A stretch of DNA of 64,000 nt from Rhodanobacter sp. (GTDB lineage: Bacteria; Pseudomonadota; Gammaproteobacteria; Xanthomonadales; Rhodanobacteraceae), in assembly GCA_004298015.1 (NCBI GenBank), contig SCSE01000001.1:1-64000 (forward strand), in the 5' to 3' direction. The notes beneath the pieces are model-generated. The model worked only from the letters and a program-made list of their open reading frames with translations. It was not told the DNA's origin and did no database searches. Each line of letters begins with the position of its first letter. The first letter of the stretch is position 1. Made by a program: the position numbers and the translations under genes. Of this stretch, positions 8,495 through 17,238 are shown in pieces.

Positions 8495-9949
8495 TCAGCC
8501 ACCAGGGCGAACGCGACTGTACCGTGGTGACCAGACGAAGGTGGCAACGCTGCGTGGTGGCATCGTATATTGAAACGATATCGAAGACTGATTAACCGAA
8601 ATCTTTCGGGGCTTCGGTTTTTCGTTCACTACCACCAGTACCACGGAGCCATGGTCCTTGTTCTGGAACGCCACATTGGATACGCCGCTTACTGTGCCGC
8701 TGGAGGCCACGCGGACTGCGTCGCGACGAACGAAGCGACTGAAATGGGCAAGCGCATAGTAGTCGCGGTTGTACGTTACGTCGCCGGTCTTTCGATCGAT
8801 GGTCACCACGCCGATGCATTTATCGCAGCCCTTGAGGTGTGGCCCGTGATGCGCATCCAGCGCTAGGTTCCAGAACAACACACCGCGCGCCCAGTTGCGA
8901 GTAGCGTCAAGCAAAATATTGCGTGTAAGCCATACCAGGCCGGAGCTGTTGACCGGATCCCACTCGCCATCGGAGCATTCGGTTAAGAACGCCGCCTTGC
9001 GGGGGAACGCTTTGTGGACTAACGATTGCGCTTTGGCATTGCCTTCATAGCAATGCCAAGCGACCCCGGCGATATAGCGTGAAGCGTTTGGGTCGGCTAA
9101 TACCTGTAGTGGCTGCTCGGGGTGATTCCAGTTGTGGTCCCAATCCAAGATCAACGTTTTATGCTTGCGCTTGGCCAGTGCGGGTCCCAAGTACTGCGAA
9201 ATGATATGCGCCCGCAAGCTAGCACTCATCTTCATGCCGGGGTAAGTGCTGGGTGAAAAGCCCGGTTCATTCTGTAAAGTTAATGCGTAAATGGAAATCT
9301 TGTGTCGTTGATAGGCTTCCAAGTACTTCAGCAGGTAGTCAACGAAGGTCTTCTGATATTGTGGCAACAGTGTGCCGCCGATGAGGCTGTCGCTGGTCTT
9401 CATCCATGCCGGGGGACTCCACGGTGAAGCGATCAGTCGCAGTCGTGGATTGATAGCGATCGCTTCTTTAATTGTAGGAATTACGGTATGTAGGGTTCGG
9501 TTGACGCTGAAGTGGGTAAGGTCTGGATCAACCCTGCCTTTCGGAACCATGTCCAGGCTATAGCGTTGCGGCGAGAAATCCGAGGCGCCGATGGTCAGCC
9601 GTAACATGCTTAGCCCAATACCGGGCGAACGACCGAAGAGATCCCGCAACAGCGCACTGCGTTGTATAGGTGTCATGTCGTGTTGTATCAGCTCTGCCGA
9701 GGCGTCGGTCACGGCCGCTCCAAAGCCCACAATAGTTTGGTAATGTTTTCCAAGGTTGATTGCGATGTTTATAGGAAGTACGACTTTGCCCGAAGCGCTT
9801 ATCTCGGATCGGTGTGAAAGCTTCAAATGCGTGCCGGTCACGCTGAGCCACAGCTGGATTCGGGCGGGTTCAACATTGCCTGCGCGCGCGCTGCCCGCTA
9901 ATGCGCTGATTAAAAGACATAATAGATAAGCTTTGATTGGTCGTTTCAA
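8495..9949 (-). CDS. Glycoside hydrolase family 30 (beta-1,6-glucanase or glucosylceramidase type)
   Basis: A secreted enzyme with signal peptide LLCLLISALAGSARA. The GH30 barrel shows QTIVGFGAAVTDASAE, LRLIASPWSPPAWMKT, LTLQNEPGF (acid/base Glu228) and FLTECSDGEW (nucleophile Glu324). A short C-terminal beta domain ends with PPRSVATFVW, as in other GH30 enzymes. Characterised GH30 members cleave beta-1,6-glucan (subfamily 3) or glucosylceramide (subfamily 1). The pairing with a GH3 enzyme and a TonB receptor resembles Bacteroides pustulan loci and favours beta-1,6-glucan. It is 143 bases downstream of the receptor gene and just upstream of lacI. Base composition is clearly A/T-richer than the housekeeping genes. 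Confidence 0.9.
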   Translation of the reverse strand: MKRPIKAYLLCLLISALAGSARAGNVEPARIQLWLSVTGTHLKLSHRSEISASGKVVLPINIAINLGKHYQTIVGFGAAVTDASAELIQHDMTPIQRSALLRDLFGRSPGIGLSMLRLTIGASDFSPQRYSLDMVPKGRVDPDLTHFSVNRTLHTVIPTIKEAIAINPRLRLIASPWSPPAWMKTSDSLIGGTLLPQYQKTFVDYLLKYLEAYQRHKISIYALTLQNEPGFSPSTYPGMKMSASLRAHIISQYLGPALAKRKHKTLILDWDHNWNHPEQPLQVLADPNASRYIAGVAWHCYEGNAKAQSLVHKAFPRKAAFLTECSDGEWDPVNSSGLVWLTRNILLDATRNWARGVLFWNLALDAHHGPHLKGCDKCIGVVTIDRKTGDVTYNRDYYALAHFSRFVRRDAVRVASSGTVSGVSNVAFQNKDHGSVVLVVVNEKPKPRKISVNQSSISFQYTMPPRSVATFVWSPRYSRVRPGG

Positions 9950-10092
9950 GTCAACTTTCCATACGTTTATGGCACATCATCGGCACTCATTTTCGGACCA
10001 AGCCTGAGCTCTTTCGTGACGTGCGCCTCCCACCGCCATCACGCAGTAGGAGGCTTGCAACCTGCGGTATCAAGTTACGCGGCGTGAAGAAT

Positions 10093-13026
10093 TTAAAGTT
10101 TGTAGTTCACGCCGAATAGCACGGTACGTCCCCAAGTATCGTATTCAAGTGGTCGGCCTACCTTCACACCATTTGGCAGTCCCGAAATTTGCTGCGAACG
10201 AAAGGGCGTGTCCGTTAGATTGCTGACCTGAAGCAGCAGCGACAGGCCTTTGAGTTTGCCAGTGGGGAAATTGTAGCCGGCTTGGAAGTCGGTCTCTTTA
10301 TTCGACATTATTCGGGTGTACCCGATCTGATCGAATAACGCCACGGCCTCTCCGGTGTACGAGGATCGGTAGCGTTCAGCCACCCGTACCGAGAAACCAC
10401 CTTTCTCATAGTAAAGTGTCAGGTTTGCCACCTTTCTCGATAGGCCCGGAAGAGTTTTTGGCCCACCTGGAATGCTGGAAATAGTGCTCTGCGGGATAGC
10501 GCTGTTCGTCAGTGAAAAGTTAGCTTGGGCGCCAAATCCATCAAGCGCATTGGCTAACAATCCGCCTTCCATGGCGCCGGACAGTTCCACACCCTGAATC
10601 CTACCGCCAGTGCCGTTTTGGGGAGTTGTAAAGGAACCGATGTTGCTAGTTGGCGTTAAAGTCGGGTTGGTGTTGGTGTATCCGGAAAAGTCGTAGTTGA
10701 CCACCGTTTGAGTATAGATATAGTTCAACAGGTTTTTGTTGAACAAATCGACTCCGACGTAACTAGCTTTGCCGAAATACTTGTCCCACGCCAGATCGGT
10801 ACCGACAGCGACATACGGCTTGAGCTTCGGATTTCCGCCGCTTCCCGACCAGAGAACTCGTCCGGCAGCCGGTCCAGTCTGAATTTGCGACACCCCTGCC
10901 GAGCTTGAAACCTTCTCGTCGTCAATTCGACCTCGCACCATCTCTTTGGCCAATCCAAAGCGCAAGTACTGCCTGTTGCCGAGATCCGCCACCAAGTTCA
11001 AACTCGGCAGCACATTATTGTAAGACGTTCCCCCCCGCAGCATTCCGACATTGTTGTTGCCGTTGGTCTGAATTGCCACAGACGACTGGCTGGTATGGAC
11101 AAATTGGACGCCAACATTGCCACGAATCGGCACGTTTTTCATCATGGTGTCAATGTTGAACATCATGTAGCCCAACGGCACCTTTTCTTCGACTGAATAG
11201 TTGCGGTTCCAATCGTTTTGTCCGTTGGCAAGGGTCAGGTAAAACTGATTGGACAGCGCGCCGAGCACATTGTAATTGATGATTCCAGGGATCCCGCCAT
11301 AAGCTAGGGAACTAGGATTGTAGAGAGAGCTCGAGCCGATTGGCGCGCTGTAGTTGTGATTATACGTCGCGCTTGTTGAGCCGTTGCCGTTAAGCCATGC
11401 GAAGTAGACGTCGGCCTGCTTGGTCTTTTTGCGGTCAGAGTAGTCAAAGCCGATATCTACGCTATCGAAAATCCATCCGAGTTCGTGCGTGAAGTCCAGA
11501 CGTATGGCCTTTATTTCGTCCTTTTGATGGTCGAATTCACTGCGGCCGTTATAACCATAATTACTCGGGTCGGTGAACAGCACCGCTGAGGGATCGGTGA
11601 AATTTACCGAAGAATCAAAACTCGGGAAACCAAAGTTGGATGGCAGGGTGAAGTTCGTGCTGGTAACGCCGCCGTTCGGCAGGCCACTAAAAAGGTAAGC
11701 GTCATGCAGCTTTACCCGAGCACTGGAGTAGGAAAGGTCCGCGGTCGCCGACCAGGCACCGGGAAGTTTGAATTCATTCTTCCAGCCAGCCGAGAAGAGC
11801 TTGTCGTGCTCTTGGTTGTAGTCATTCTGGAGAATTGGCTTGAGACCGTTGATGGTGCCGGAAATAGCTAGCGGATACGGTTCGCCGGGTCGGGTCTGTA
11901 CGTTTGCGTACGAGATGTTGTCCCAAGGGGTGCTTGACCACTGGAGTCCGTTTGTATAAGCCTTTTTGTTGAAGGTGGAATAGAACACGTCCAAGGTTGA
12001 ACTGTAGTCGTCGCTGGGATCCCATTGCACAACGGCCATCAGGCTGTTACGCAACTGGTGTTCGGACCTTGAGCGCAACTGCATGCCTTCCTGCGAAATG
12101 ACATTGTCGGGCATGCCGGGCGTATATGGCGCACCCCAATTCGTGTTGGCGCCGGCGGAGCCGTTGTCGACAGCCCACCACCACGACTGATATTGCTTTT
12201 GCTGCACGGTTGCGTCGAGTTGGGCAAAACCGACCGCCACGCCTAATGTGTGATGGAAGAACTGGTCGATATAGGAAAAACTGGCGCGATGCCCTGTATT
12301 GCCTACGCCTACCCCCGGATTGAGTGCGCCGTTTGAGGTTCGTTGGCCGCGAACGTTCGCGGCCACTTCCATCTTGTGGTAATCCAGAGGCTTGATGGTG
12401 TGCAGGTTGATCGTGCCAGACAAACCCTGTCCTATCAGAGTGGCATCAGGGGTCTTGTAGACCGTGACGCCGCTGATGAGTTCGGCGGGATACTGGTTGA
12501 AGTCAACGCCGCGATTCTCACCGGTGGAGGCCTCCTCGCGCCCATTGAGCGTGGTGCCGACGAAGTCCGACGACAGGCCTCGGATGGAGATCTTGTTGGC
12601 CAGGCCGTCGCTACCTCGCTGAGTAGCCAAGCCAGGTAAGCGGGACAGACTCGCGGCGATGCTGGCATCGGGGAGCTTGCCGATGTCCTCGGACGTAATG
12701 GCCTCCACGATCTCATCCGAATCTTCCTTGATTTGCAGCGAGCTCTCGATGCTGCCACGGATACCTGTCACGACTACTGCATTGAGATTACTGACGGGCG
12801 GCTTGGCAGTCTTTTTCTTTTTCGCGTGGGTTGCCTTGTGTGTGGACGTTGTCGTCTGGGATTGTGGCGCTGACGTTTTGGAAGCTGCACTGTTGCCGAC
12901 GTCGGAGGCTATCGCAGATCCGGCTATGGCAAACATGATTACTCCCGCGCAGGCCGCCGCGATGGGCCGTTTTCGCAAGCCATTGGATTCGACTGTTGGA
13001 AGTTGCCGCGTAAAATTTTGATTCAT
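10093..13026 (-). CDS. TonB-dependent outer-membrane receptor, carbohydrate type
   Basis: Energy-dependent importer for oligosaccharides across the outer membrane. The signal peptide (AACAGVIMFAIAGSAIA) is followed by a Ser/Thr/Lys-rich linker containing AKKKK. The plug domain starts NLNAVVVTGIRGSIESSL and has IGKLPDASIAASLSRLPG, typical of the Xanthomonas/Caulobacter TonB receptor subfamily (TIGR01782). The rest is a 22-strand barrel with alternating aromatic strands ending at VLFGVNYKL. The length of 977 residues is normal. GGGGAG stands eight bases before the ATG. It is the first gene of the minus-strand glucan cluster and lies downstream of the operator candidate at 13311-13328. Glucan specificity is inferred from the enzymes next to it. 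Confidence 0.93.
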   Translation of the reverse strand: MNQNFTRQLPTVESNGLRKRPIAAACAGVIMFAIAGSAIASDVGNSAASKTSAPQSQTTTSTHKATHAKKKKTAKPPVSNLNAVVVTGIRGSIESSLQIKEDSDEIVEAITSEDIGKLPDASIAASLSRLPGLATQRGSDGLANKISIRGLSSDFVGTTLNGREEASTGENRGVDFNQYPAELISGVTVYKTPDATLIGQGLSGTINLHTIKPLDYHKMEVAANVRGQRTSNGALNPGVGVGNTGHRASFSYIDQFFHHTLGVAVGFAQLDATVQQKQYQSWWWAVDNGSAGANTNWGAPYTPGMPDNVISQEGMQLRSRSEHQLRNSLMAVVQWDPSDDYSSTLDVFYSTFNKKAYTNGLQWSSTPWDNISYANVQTRPGEPYPLAISGTINGLKPILQNDYNQEHDKLFSAGWKNEFKLPGAWSATADLSYSSARVKLHDAYLFSGLPNGGVTSTNFTLPSNFGFPSFDSSVNFTDPSAVLFTDPSNYGYNGRSEFDHQKDEIKAIRLDFTHELGWIFDSVDIGFDYSDRKKTKQADVYFAWLNGNGSTSATYNHNYSAPIGSSSLYNPSSLAYGGIPGIINYNVLGALSNQFYLTLANGQNDWNRNYSVEEKVPLGYMMFNIDTMMKNVPIRGNVGVQFVHTSQSSVAIQTNGNNNVGMLRGGTSYNNVLPSLNLVADLGNRQYLRFGLAKEMVRGRIDDEKVSSSAGVSQIQTGPAAGRVLWSGSGGNPKLKPYVAVGTDLAWDKYFGKASYVGVDLFNKNLLNYIYTQTVVNYDFSGYTNTNPTLTPTSNIGSFTTPQNGTGGRIQGVELSGAMEGGLLANALDGFGAQANFSLTNSAIPQSTISSIPGGPKTLPGLSRKVANLTLYYEKGGFSVRVAERYRSSYTGEAVALFDQIGYTRIMSNKETDFQAGYNFPTGKLKGLSLLLQVSNLTDTPFRSQQISGLPNGVKVGRPLEYDTWGRTVLFGVNYKL

Positions 13027-13045
13027 TTGAATCTCCCCATTAATA

Positions 13046-13061
13046 GCGTAGTTATCTACGC
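13046..13061 (-). promoter_or_regulatory. Small palindrome in the receptor 5' leader
   Basis: GCGTAG-TTAT-CTACGC is a perfect six-pair inverted repeat starting 20 bases before the TonB receptor ATG and just above its GGGGAG. As RNA it would form a small hairpin next to the ribosome-binding site. The function is unknown. Confidence 0.35.
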
Positions 13062-13265
13062 GTTCATTGCGTAAAGCCTAACCTGCCGCGCTTTTGCACG
13101 ATGTCTGTCTTGCGGCACCCCAAAAACTTACGGTAGTTCAATCTCCGAGCATACGGACGCGTGATGACTGCGCTGTCATTCGCGGGTTCAAAGACAAGGC
13201 TCTGATTTGTTCGCTTCCGGCCATCGAAGGTGTTTCAAGGAAATTTATCTCAAGAACAAGGCGAA

Positions 13266-13332
13266 CAAGATTGACGTCCTCGCTGTACTCAGGGAGGACG
13301 TTACGCCTCAATTGACAGCGCAGTCAATCTTG
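13266..13332. promoter_or_regulatory. Candidate LacI-type operator within nested inverted repeats
   Basis: ATTGACAGCGCAGTCAAT (13311-13328) equals its own reverse complement at 16 of 18 positions and has the central CG expected for LacI-family operators. Its right half is also part of a wider inverted repeat, CAAGATTGAC (13266-13275) against GTCAATCTTG (13323-13332). Inside that lies ACGTCCTC (13274-13281) against GAGGACGT (13294-13301). It stands about 290 bases upstream of the TonB receptor start, in the direction of its transcription. The best guess is the binding site of the LacI regulator encoded in the locus. Confidence 0.5.
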
Positions 13333-13759
13333 CGGTGCAACATGAAACGTCCTGTAACTCATTGAAATAAAGGCCATCAAGTAGTTCGACAATTTGCTTA
13401 GATTTAGAGTCGGGTCAGCCGGTTCTTTCGGGGGCGTCGCAGAAGGAGAACCGGTTCGAAGAGTTGCACTTGATGCCCCCTCGTGCAGACATGGTGTTGC
13501 GAGCTCCCCCTGCAGTATGTGGCGTCCAAACCGCTGGCACCGAATGCCCGACTACGCCCATATGGAGTCGCGGGACAGATCCATGAAAACGGGCATGCGT
13601 CGGTGCCAAAGCATCGTCAGGAAAGCCTGACTAGGCAAGATCAGGCGATTCAAGCCATCTCTTGGTTCCCAACGTGTAACATCCTCATTTCCGCGGATCT
13701 GCGTCATATGGCCGATTGCAGCAGCGATCAGCCGGATTGTTCTTATAATCCGAACCCTT
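13333..13759. other. Intergenic region upstream of the receptor
   Basis: No convincing gene. Short plus-strand frames here have no family signature. A hairpin CCGGTTCT-TTC / GAA-GG-AGAACCGG spans 13419-13454; neither strand shows a T-run behind it. The region marks the return from the A/T-richer glucan block to ordinary GC-rich sequence. Confidence 0.4.
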
Positions 13760-13789
13760 CAAGGATAGCCATCTCAAGCCATTCTCTAA
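13760..13789 (+). repeat. Dispersed intergenic repeat, copy B
   Basis: Second copy of the 30-base repeat found at 161-190, with 26 of 30 positions identical and the same orientation. It lies 50 bases beyond the stop codon of the neighbouring endonuclease-family gene. With copy A it brackets a 13.6-kb segment. Confidence 0.6.
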
Positions 13790-13838
13790 ACGAGGGGCAA
13801 CAGATGGATGGGGAACCACGAACGCCATGTCGTCGCGC

Positions 13839-14648
13839 TCATCGATCCGCTCGCGGCGGCGGGGCGACGTATACCGGCAGGCGGATTTCTGCCGCCAGCG
13901 GCAGATGATCGGAGAATGCCTGCGGCAGGGTCCAGACCTTGTCCAACTGGATCGACGATGAAATCAGGATGTGGTCGAGGGCACGCCGTGGCTTCCAACT
14001 GGGAAAGGTAGGCGTCGTCTGAGCCGGGGGCTGCAGGTTGCACTTTCCGAACAATTGGCGCATTTCCATGCTGGCGGGCTCGGTATTGAGGTCACCCATC
14101 AGCACCGCGTGTGGAAAATCCTGCAGCAACTCGGCGATAAAGCCGAGTTGTCTTGCACGCGCCTGCGCGCTCAGCGACAGATGGGCGATCATCACGGCCA
14201 GTGCGCTGTCGCCTTCACCGAACTGAACCAGCAGTGCCCCGCGGCCCGGGATTCGGCTGGGCAGCGGATAATCGAACACCGAATGCGGCTCCAGGCGGCT
14301 GATCAAGCCATTGGCCGAGTGGGCGAGCCTTGCCATGGGGCGGTTCGGCTGATGGCTCCAGAACGGCATGCCGGCCGTCTCGGCGAGATAACGGGTCTGG
14401 TTGAGAAAGCCCGAACGCAGACTTCCAGCGTCAGCCTCCTGCAGCCCGATCACATCGAACTGCGGCAGCACTTCGGCGAGCCGGTCCAGATTGTCCATCT
14501 TGCTGCGTCCCGGCAAGACCGCATTGATGCTGCGGGTCACATACTCGCTGTAACGCTGAACGCTGGCACCGGCCAGGATATTGCAGCTGAGCAGGCGCAG
14601 CCGGCGTTCGGCGGGCGCGGCAGATTGAGGTGGAGCGAGGGGCTTCAT
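13839..14648 (-). CDS. Endonuclease/exonuclease/phosphatase family protein
   Basis: The metal-dependent EEP fold is shown by LLSCNILAG (Asn), VIGLQEADAG (metal-binding Glu), VLMGDLNTEP (Asp and Asn), RALDHILIS (Asp-His pair) and AFSDHLPLAAEI (catalytic His). The 269-residue single-domain protein has no signal peptide. Family members act on DNA, phosphoinositides or nucleotide phosphates, and the substrate here cannot be told from sequence. It is the last gene of a minus-strand run after cytochrome c4 and two DsbA-type genes, an order I recall from xanthomonads. The ribosome-binding site before the ATG is weak. Confidence 0.85.
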   Translation of the reverse strand: MKPLAPPQSAAPAERRLRLLSCNILAGASVQRYSEYVTRSINAVLPGRSKMDNLDRLAEVLPQFDVIGLQEADAGSLRSGFLNQTRYLAETAGMPFWSHQPNRPMARLAHSANGLISRLEPHSVFDYPLPSRIPGRGALLVQFGEGDSALAVMIAHLSLSAQARARQLGFIAELLQDFPHAVLMGDLNTEPASMEMRQLFGKCNLQPPAQTTPTFPSWKPRRALDHILISSSIQLDKVWTLPQAFSDHLPLAAEIRLPVYVAPPPRADR

Positions 14649-14795
14649 TACGACAGATTACGCGGTAGTGAAAGGGATGCCACGGTGGCTCGCATCACTG
14701 ATTGCGACCGCGATGCCTGTCGTGAGCATGTTCCAGTCCAAATGAATGCCGCGTCAGCCATCCTGCCGGGCTTGACAAGACTCCCGCCGCGAAGC

Positions 14796-15464
14796 TTACC
14801 GTTTGCCGTGTTCCTTGAGCTCACGCTTGGCAAGCCACAGCGCGACGTCTGCCATTTCCTGCTGGGAGTGCATCGCGGACGTCTGAACCCGATACTTGCC
14901 GTCGATCACCAGCGTCGGGGTGCCATCGACTCCCCATTTCTGGATCAGGGCCAAATCACTCTTGAGCTTGGCCGTGGTTTCAGGCGACATCGCAATGCGC
15001 ATGAATTTCGCCCGATCGACGCCTTGCCGGGCATAGAAGTCGGCCAGCTCGCCCATCGAGCTGATCGGATAGTGCTGGTCAAACTTCGCCTTGAACAGCT
15101 TCAGGTGCGTGCGATCGACCACACCCAGTTCACTGGCAGCGTAATATGCGCGTGCATAGGGAACCCATGCGGCGCTGAACGGTGCCGGCATCAGCTTGAA
15201 AATGGCGCCGGCCGGCAGCGCCTTGCGCAGCTTTTCGGCGATCGGCGCGAAATGCGCGCAGTGGATGCAGCCATAGGAAAACACCTCGACCACTTCCACC
15301 TTGCCATCGTTGCTGTAGCGCTGGTGCGGGGCTGGCAACGTGACGTATTGATTGCCTTCCGCATAGGGCGCCGAAGCGCCGGATTGCGCGGAGCATGCGG
15401 TTGTCAGCAACAGGCCACCCAGCAGCAGGGCAAGCATGTGGATACGGGCGAAGCGGGTGGACAT
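14796..15464 (-). CDS. dsbA: Thiol:disulfide interchange protein, DsbA family (CIHC)
   Basis: Periplasmic thioredoxin-fold oxidase that donates disulfides to secreted proteins. After a signal sequence with a possible lipobox cysteine (LLLTTAC), the active site FSYGCIHCAHF is followed by the helical insert (MPAPFSAAWVPYARAYYAA) and the cis-proline loop GVDGTPTLVI. The ATG at 15464 is chosen over an upstream in-frame start because it begins the signal sequence and follows GGAG. At 222 residues it has normal DsbA length. It is paired with a second DsbA-type gene 59 bases upstream. The His-containing CIHC dipeptide is unusual among DsbA enzymes, where CPHC is common. Confidence 0.9.
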   Translation of the reverse strand: MSTRFARIHMLALLLGGLLLTTACSAQSGASAPYAEGNQYVTLPAPHQRYSNDGKVEVVEVFSYGCIHCAHFAPIAEKLRKALPAGAIFKLMPAPFSAAWVPYARAYYAASELGVVDRTHLKLFKAKFDQHYPISSMGELADFYARQGVDRAKFMRIAMSPETTAKLKSDLALIQKWGVDGTPTLVIDGKYRVQTSAMHSQQEMADVALWLAKRELKEHGKR

Positions 15465-15523
15465 GGGATCTGTCTCCATGAAGACGGCGCATTGCCGTCG
15501 GGGGAGGGGTCCGCGTGGGACGG

Positions 15524-16420
15524 CTATTTGCCGGCAGCCACCTTGGAGACCAGCCATTGGGTGAGTTCGACGGTCTGGGCATAGCCGCCAGCGCTGCTCG
15601 GCCCGTAACGGTACTTGCCGTCAACGATCATGGTCGGCGTGCCCTCCACACCGTAGGCTTTGACCAGCTCGTCCGCGCGCTTCATTTTCACGTTGACGCT
15701 GAACGAGTGGGCGACCGCCACGAACTCCTTGGGGTTGGCGCCGTACTTGGCGTAGAACTTGGCCGCATCCTGAATCGTGGGCCACGCAGCACGCGGCTTG
15801 AGCTGGCCGGTGGTCAGATTGTCGGTGGCCAGCTCGCCGGTCTTCCAGATGGCGTCGAACATCGCATCCTGGGTCTTGCTGGCCACGCCCATGGCCTGGG
15901 CGGCATAGAACGCGCGCTGGTACATCGGCCAGTTTTCGTCCGGGCGGAAAGACGCCGGCAGGTAATTCATCACCGCACCGGCAGGAAGGCTCTTGGCGAT
16001 CTGGTCAACGGTTTTATGAAAGGCGTTGCAGGCCGGACAGCCGTAGGAAAAGACCTCGGTTACCTCGATCTTTCCCGGATGACTGGTGGGCTGCGCCGGC
16101 TTGATGCGGAAGTAGTTTTTGCCTTCGACCCACTTGCCGTTGTCGACAAACGGCGCGGCGGCTGCCGCCGTCTTGGGCGCGGCGACGCTGCCGGCTGCCG
16201 CCGGCGAGGTGCTGGCGGATGTTGCGGGCGAGGTGCTGGCGGATGTTGCGGGCGTGGTCGCTGGAGTCGTCGTGGTGCTGGAGGCAGCATCCGCTGGCGC
16301 ACTGGTGGCGTTGCTGGTGCTGGCGGCGGCCGGTGCCGGCGCATTGTGGTTGCCACTGTCATGGCTGCAGGCGGCGAGCGCCAGCAGGGCGACACAAAGA
16401 ATCGGCAGACGCTTCAACAT
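15524..16420 (-). CDS. DsbA-family lipoprotein with long Ser/Thr/Ala/Pro linker (CPAC)
   Basis: A lipoprotein signal (LCVALLALAAC) tethers the product to a membrane. Residues about 20-90 are a low-complexity Ala/Ser/Thr/Pro linker that includes the duplicated peptide TSASTSPA. The DsbA-like domain follows, with active site FSYGCPACNAF and cis-proline loop GVEGTPTMIVDGKYRYG. It likely works as a membrane-tethered disulfide oxidase together with the second DsbA. At 298 residues the extra length over DsbA is all linker. It is in a minus-strand row with cytochrome c4 upstream and the CIHC protein downstream. The CPAC dipeptide may shift the redox potential compared with CPHC. Confidence 0.9.
   Translation of the reverse strand: MLKRLPILCVALLALAACSHDSGNHNAPAPAAASTSNATSAPADAASSTTTTPATTPATSASTSPATSASTSPAAAGSVAAPKTAAAAAPFVDNGKWVEGKNYFRIKPAQPTSHPGKIEVTEVFSYGCPACNAFHKTVDQIAKSLPAGAVMNYLPASFRPDENWPMYQRAFYAAQAMGVASKTQDAMFDAIWKTGELATDNLTTGQLKPRAAWPTIQDAAKFYAKYGANPKEFVAVAHSFSVNVKMKRADELVKAYGVEGTPTMIVDGKYRYGPSSAGGYAQTVELTQWLVSKVAAGK
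16204..16251. repeat. 24-bp perfect tandem repeat, two copies
   Basis: The unit starting GCGAGGTGCTGG occurs twice head to tail without a mismatch inside the linker of the DsbA lipoprotein, adding eight residues per copy in frame. Such a repeat can change copy number by slippage and so vary the linker length. Confidence 0.85.
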
Positions 16421-16485
16421 GGAGTTACCTCAAACAGTGGGACACAAGGTCGACAGCGCCGACATGGTGTCGGAACGTCGGTCGT

Positions 16486-17238
16486 TCATGGCGCGGTCGC
16501 AGCCGGTGCGGCGGTACTGTGCAGGCCTTCGATGTAGCTGGCCAGGGCAGCGATATCGTCGCTGTCGAGCTTCCTGGCAATCGCCGGCATGATTTTCGCG
16601 TGGGCATTGCTGCCCCAGGTGGTTCCGTCGTGCCAGGCTTTCAGTGTTGCCTGGATGTATTGCGCGTGCTGACTGGTCAGCTGTGGGTACATCGCGCCGG
16701 GATTCCCGCGGCCATCGATCATGTGGCAAGCCATGCAGGCTGGAATGCCGCGGGTCGCATCACCTTCGCGGAACAGCATCTGACCGTGCTCCACCAAGGC
16801 CTTGTCGGCGACGCCGGGCAACGGGGTCTTGCTGGCGAAGTAGGCGCCGATATCATGCATGTCCTGCTCGGACAAGGGTGTGGCCATGCCCATCATTATT
16901 GGGTTCTGCCGCTTGCCGGACTTGAAGTTGTTGAGCTGATGAACAATGTACTGCTCGCTCTGGCCCGCCAACTTCGGGTACTGCGGATCGCTTGAGTTGC
17001 CATCCAAGCCATGGCAGGCGCCGCACACGGCCGCCTTGGCCTGGCCGGCTTTGGCGCTTCCGGGTTTGATCGCGGGGGCGGTTGCGACATCGGTGGGCTT
17101 GGCCGCTACGCTGGTTACCGGAACCGGTGCATTCTGCGCAGTGCCCTGAGCCATTACCGCGTTGGTCGACAGTACGAATACGAGGACCGCGATGGGCGCA
17201 AGAACAGGGAGTCGAAAACCAGCGGGCCGAAAACTCAT
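16486..17238 (-). CDS. Diheme cytochrome c4
   Basis: Periplasmic electron carrier. The signal peptide (VLAPIAVLVFVLSTNAVMA) is followed by an Ala/Pro-rich spacer. Two heme-binding motifs follow, CGACH and CMACH, each with a distal Met (for example NPIMMGMA and AKIMPAIA), the pattern of cytochrome c4. The ATG at 17238 is preferred to a start 20 codons upstream because GGGAG lies eight bases before it and the signal peptide then starts correctly. It probably feeds terminal oxidases such as the aa3-type enzyme encoded at 36-40 kb. It is divergent from engB and is the first gene of the run with the two DsbA-type genes. Confidence 0.92.
   Translation of the reverse strand: MSFRPAGFRLPVLAPIAVLVFVLSTNAVMAQGTAQNAPVPVTSVAAKPTDVATAPAIKPGSAKAGQAKAAVCGACHGLDGNSSDPQYPKLAGQSEQYIVHQLNNFKSGKRQNPIMMGMATPLSEQDMHDIGAYFASKTPLPGVADKALVEHGQMLFREGDATRGIPACMACHMIDGRGNPGAMYPQLTSQHAQYIQATLKAWHDGTTWGSNAHAKIMPAIARKLDSDDIAALASYIEGLHSTAAPAATAP

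Noticed and set aside
13483-13908. 141-codon plus-strand frame before the endonuclease-family gene
   Set aside because: It runs through the dispersed repeat and into the antisense of the endonuclease-family gene; no protein features.
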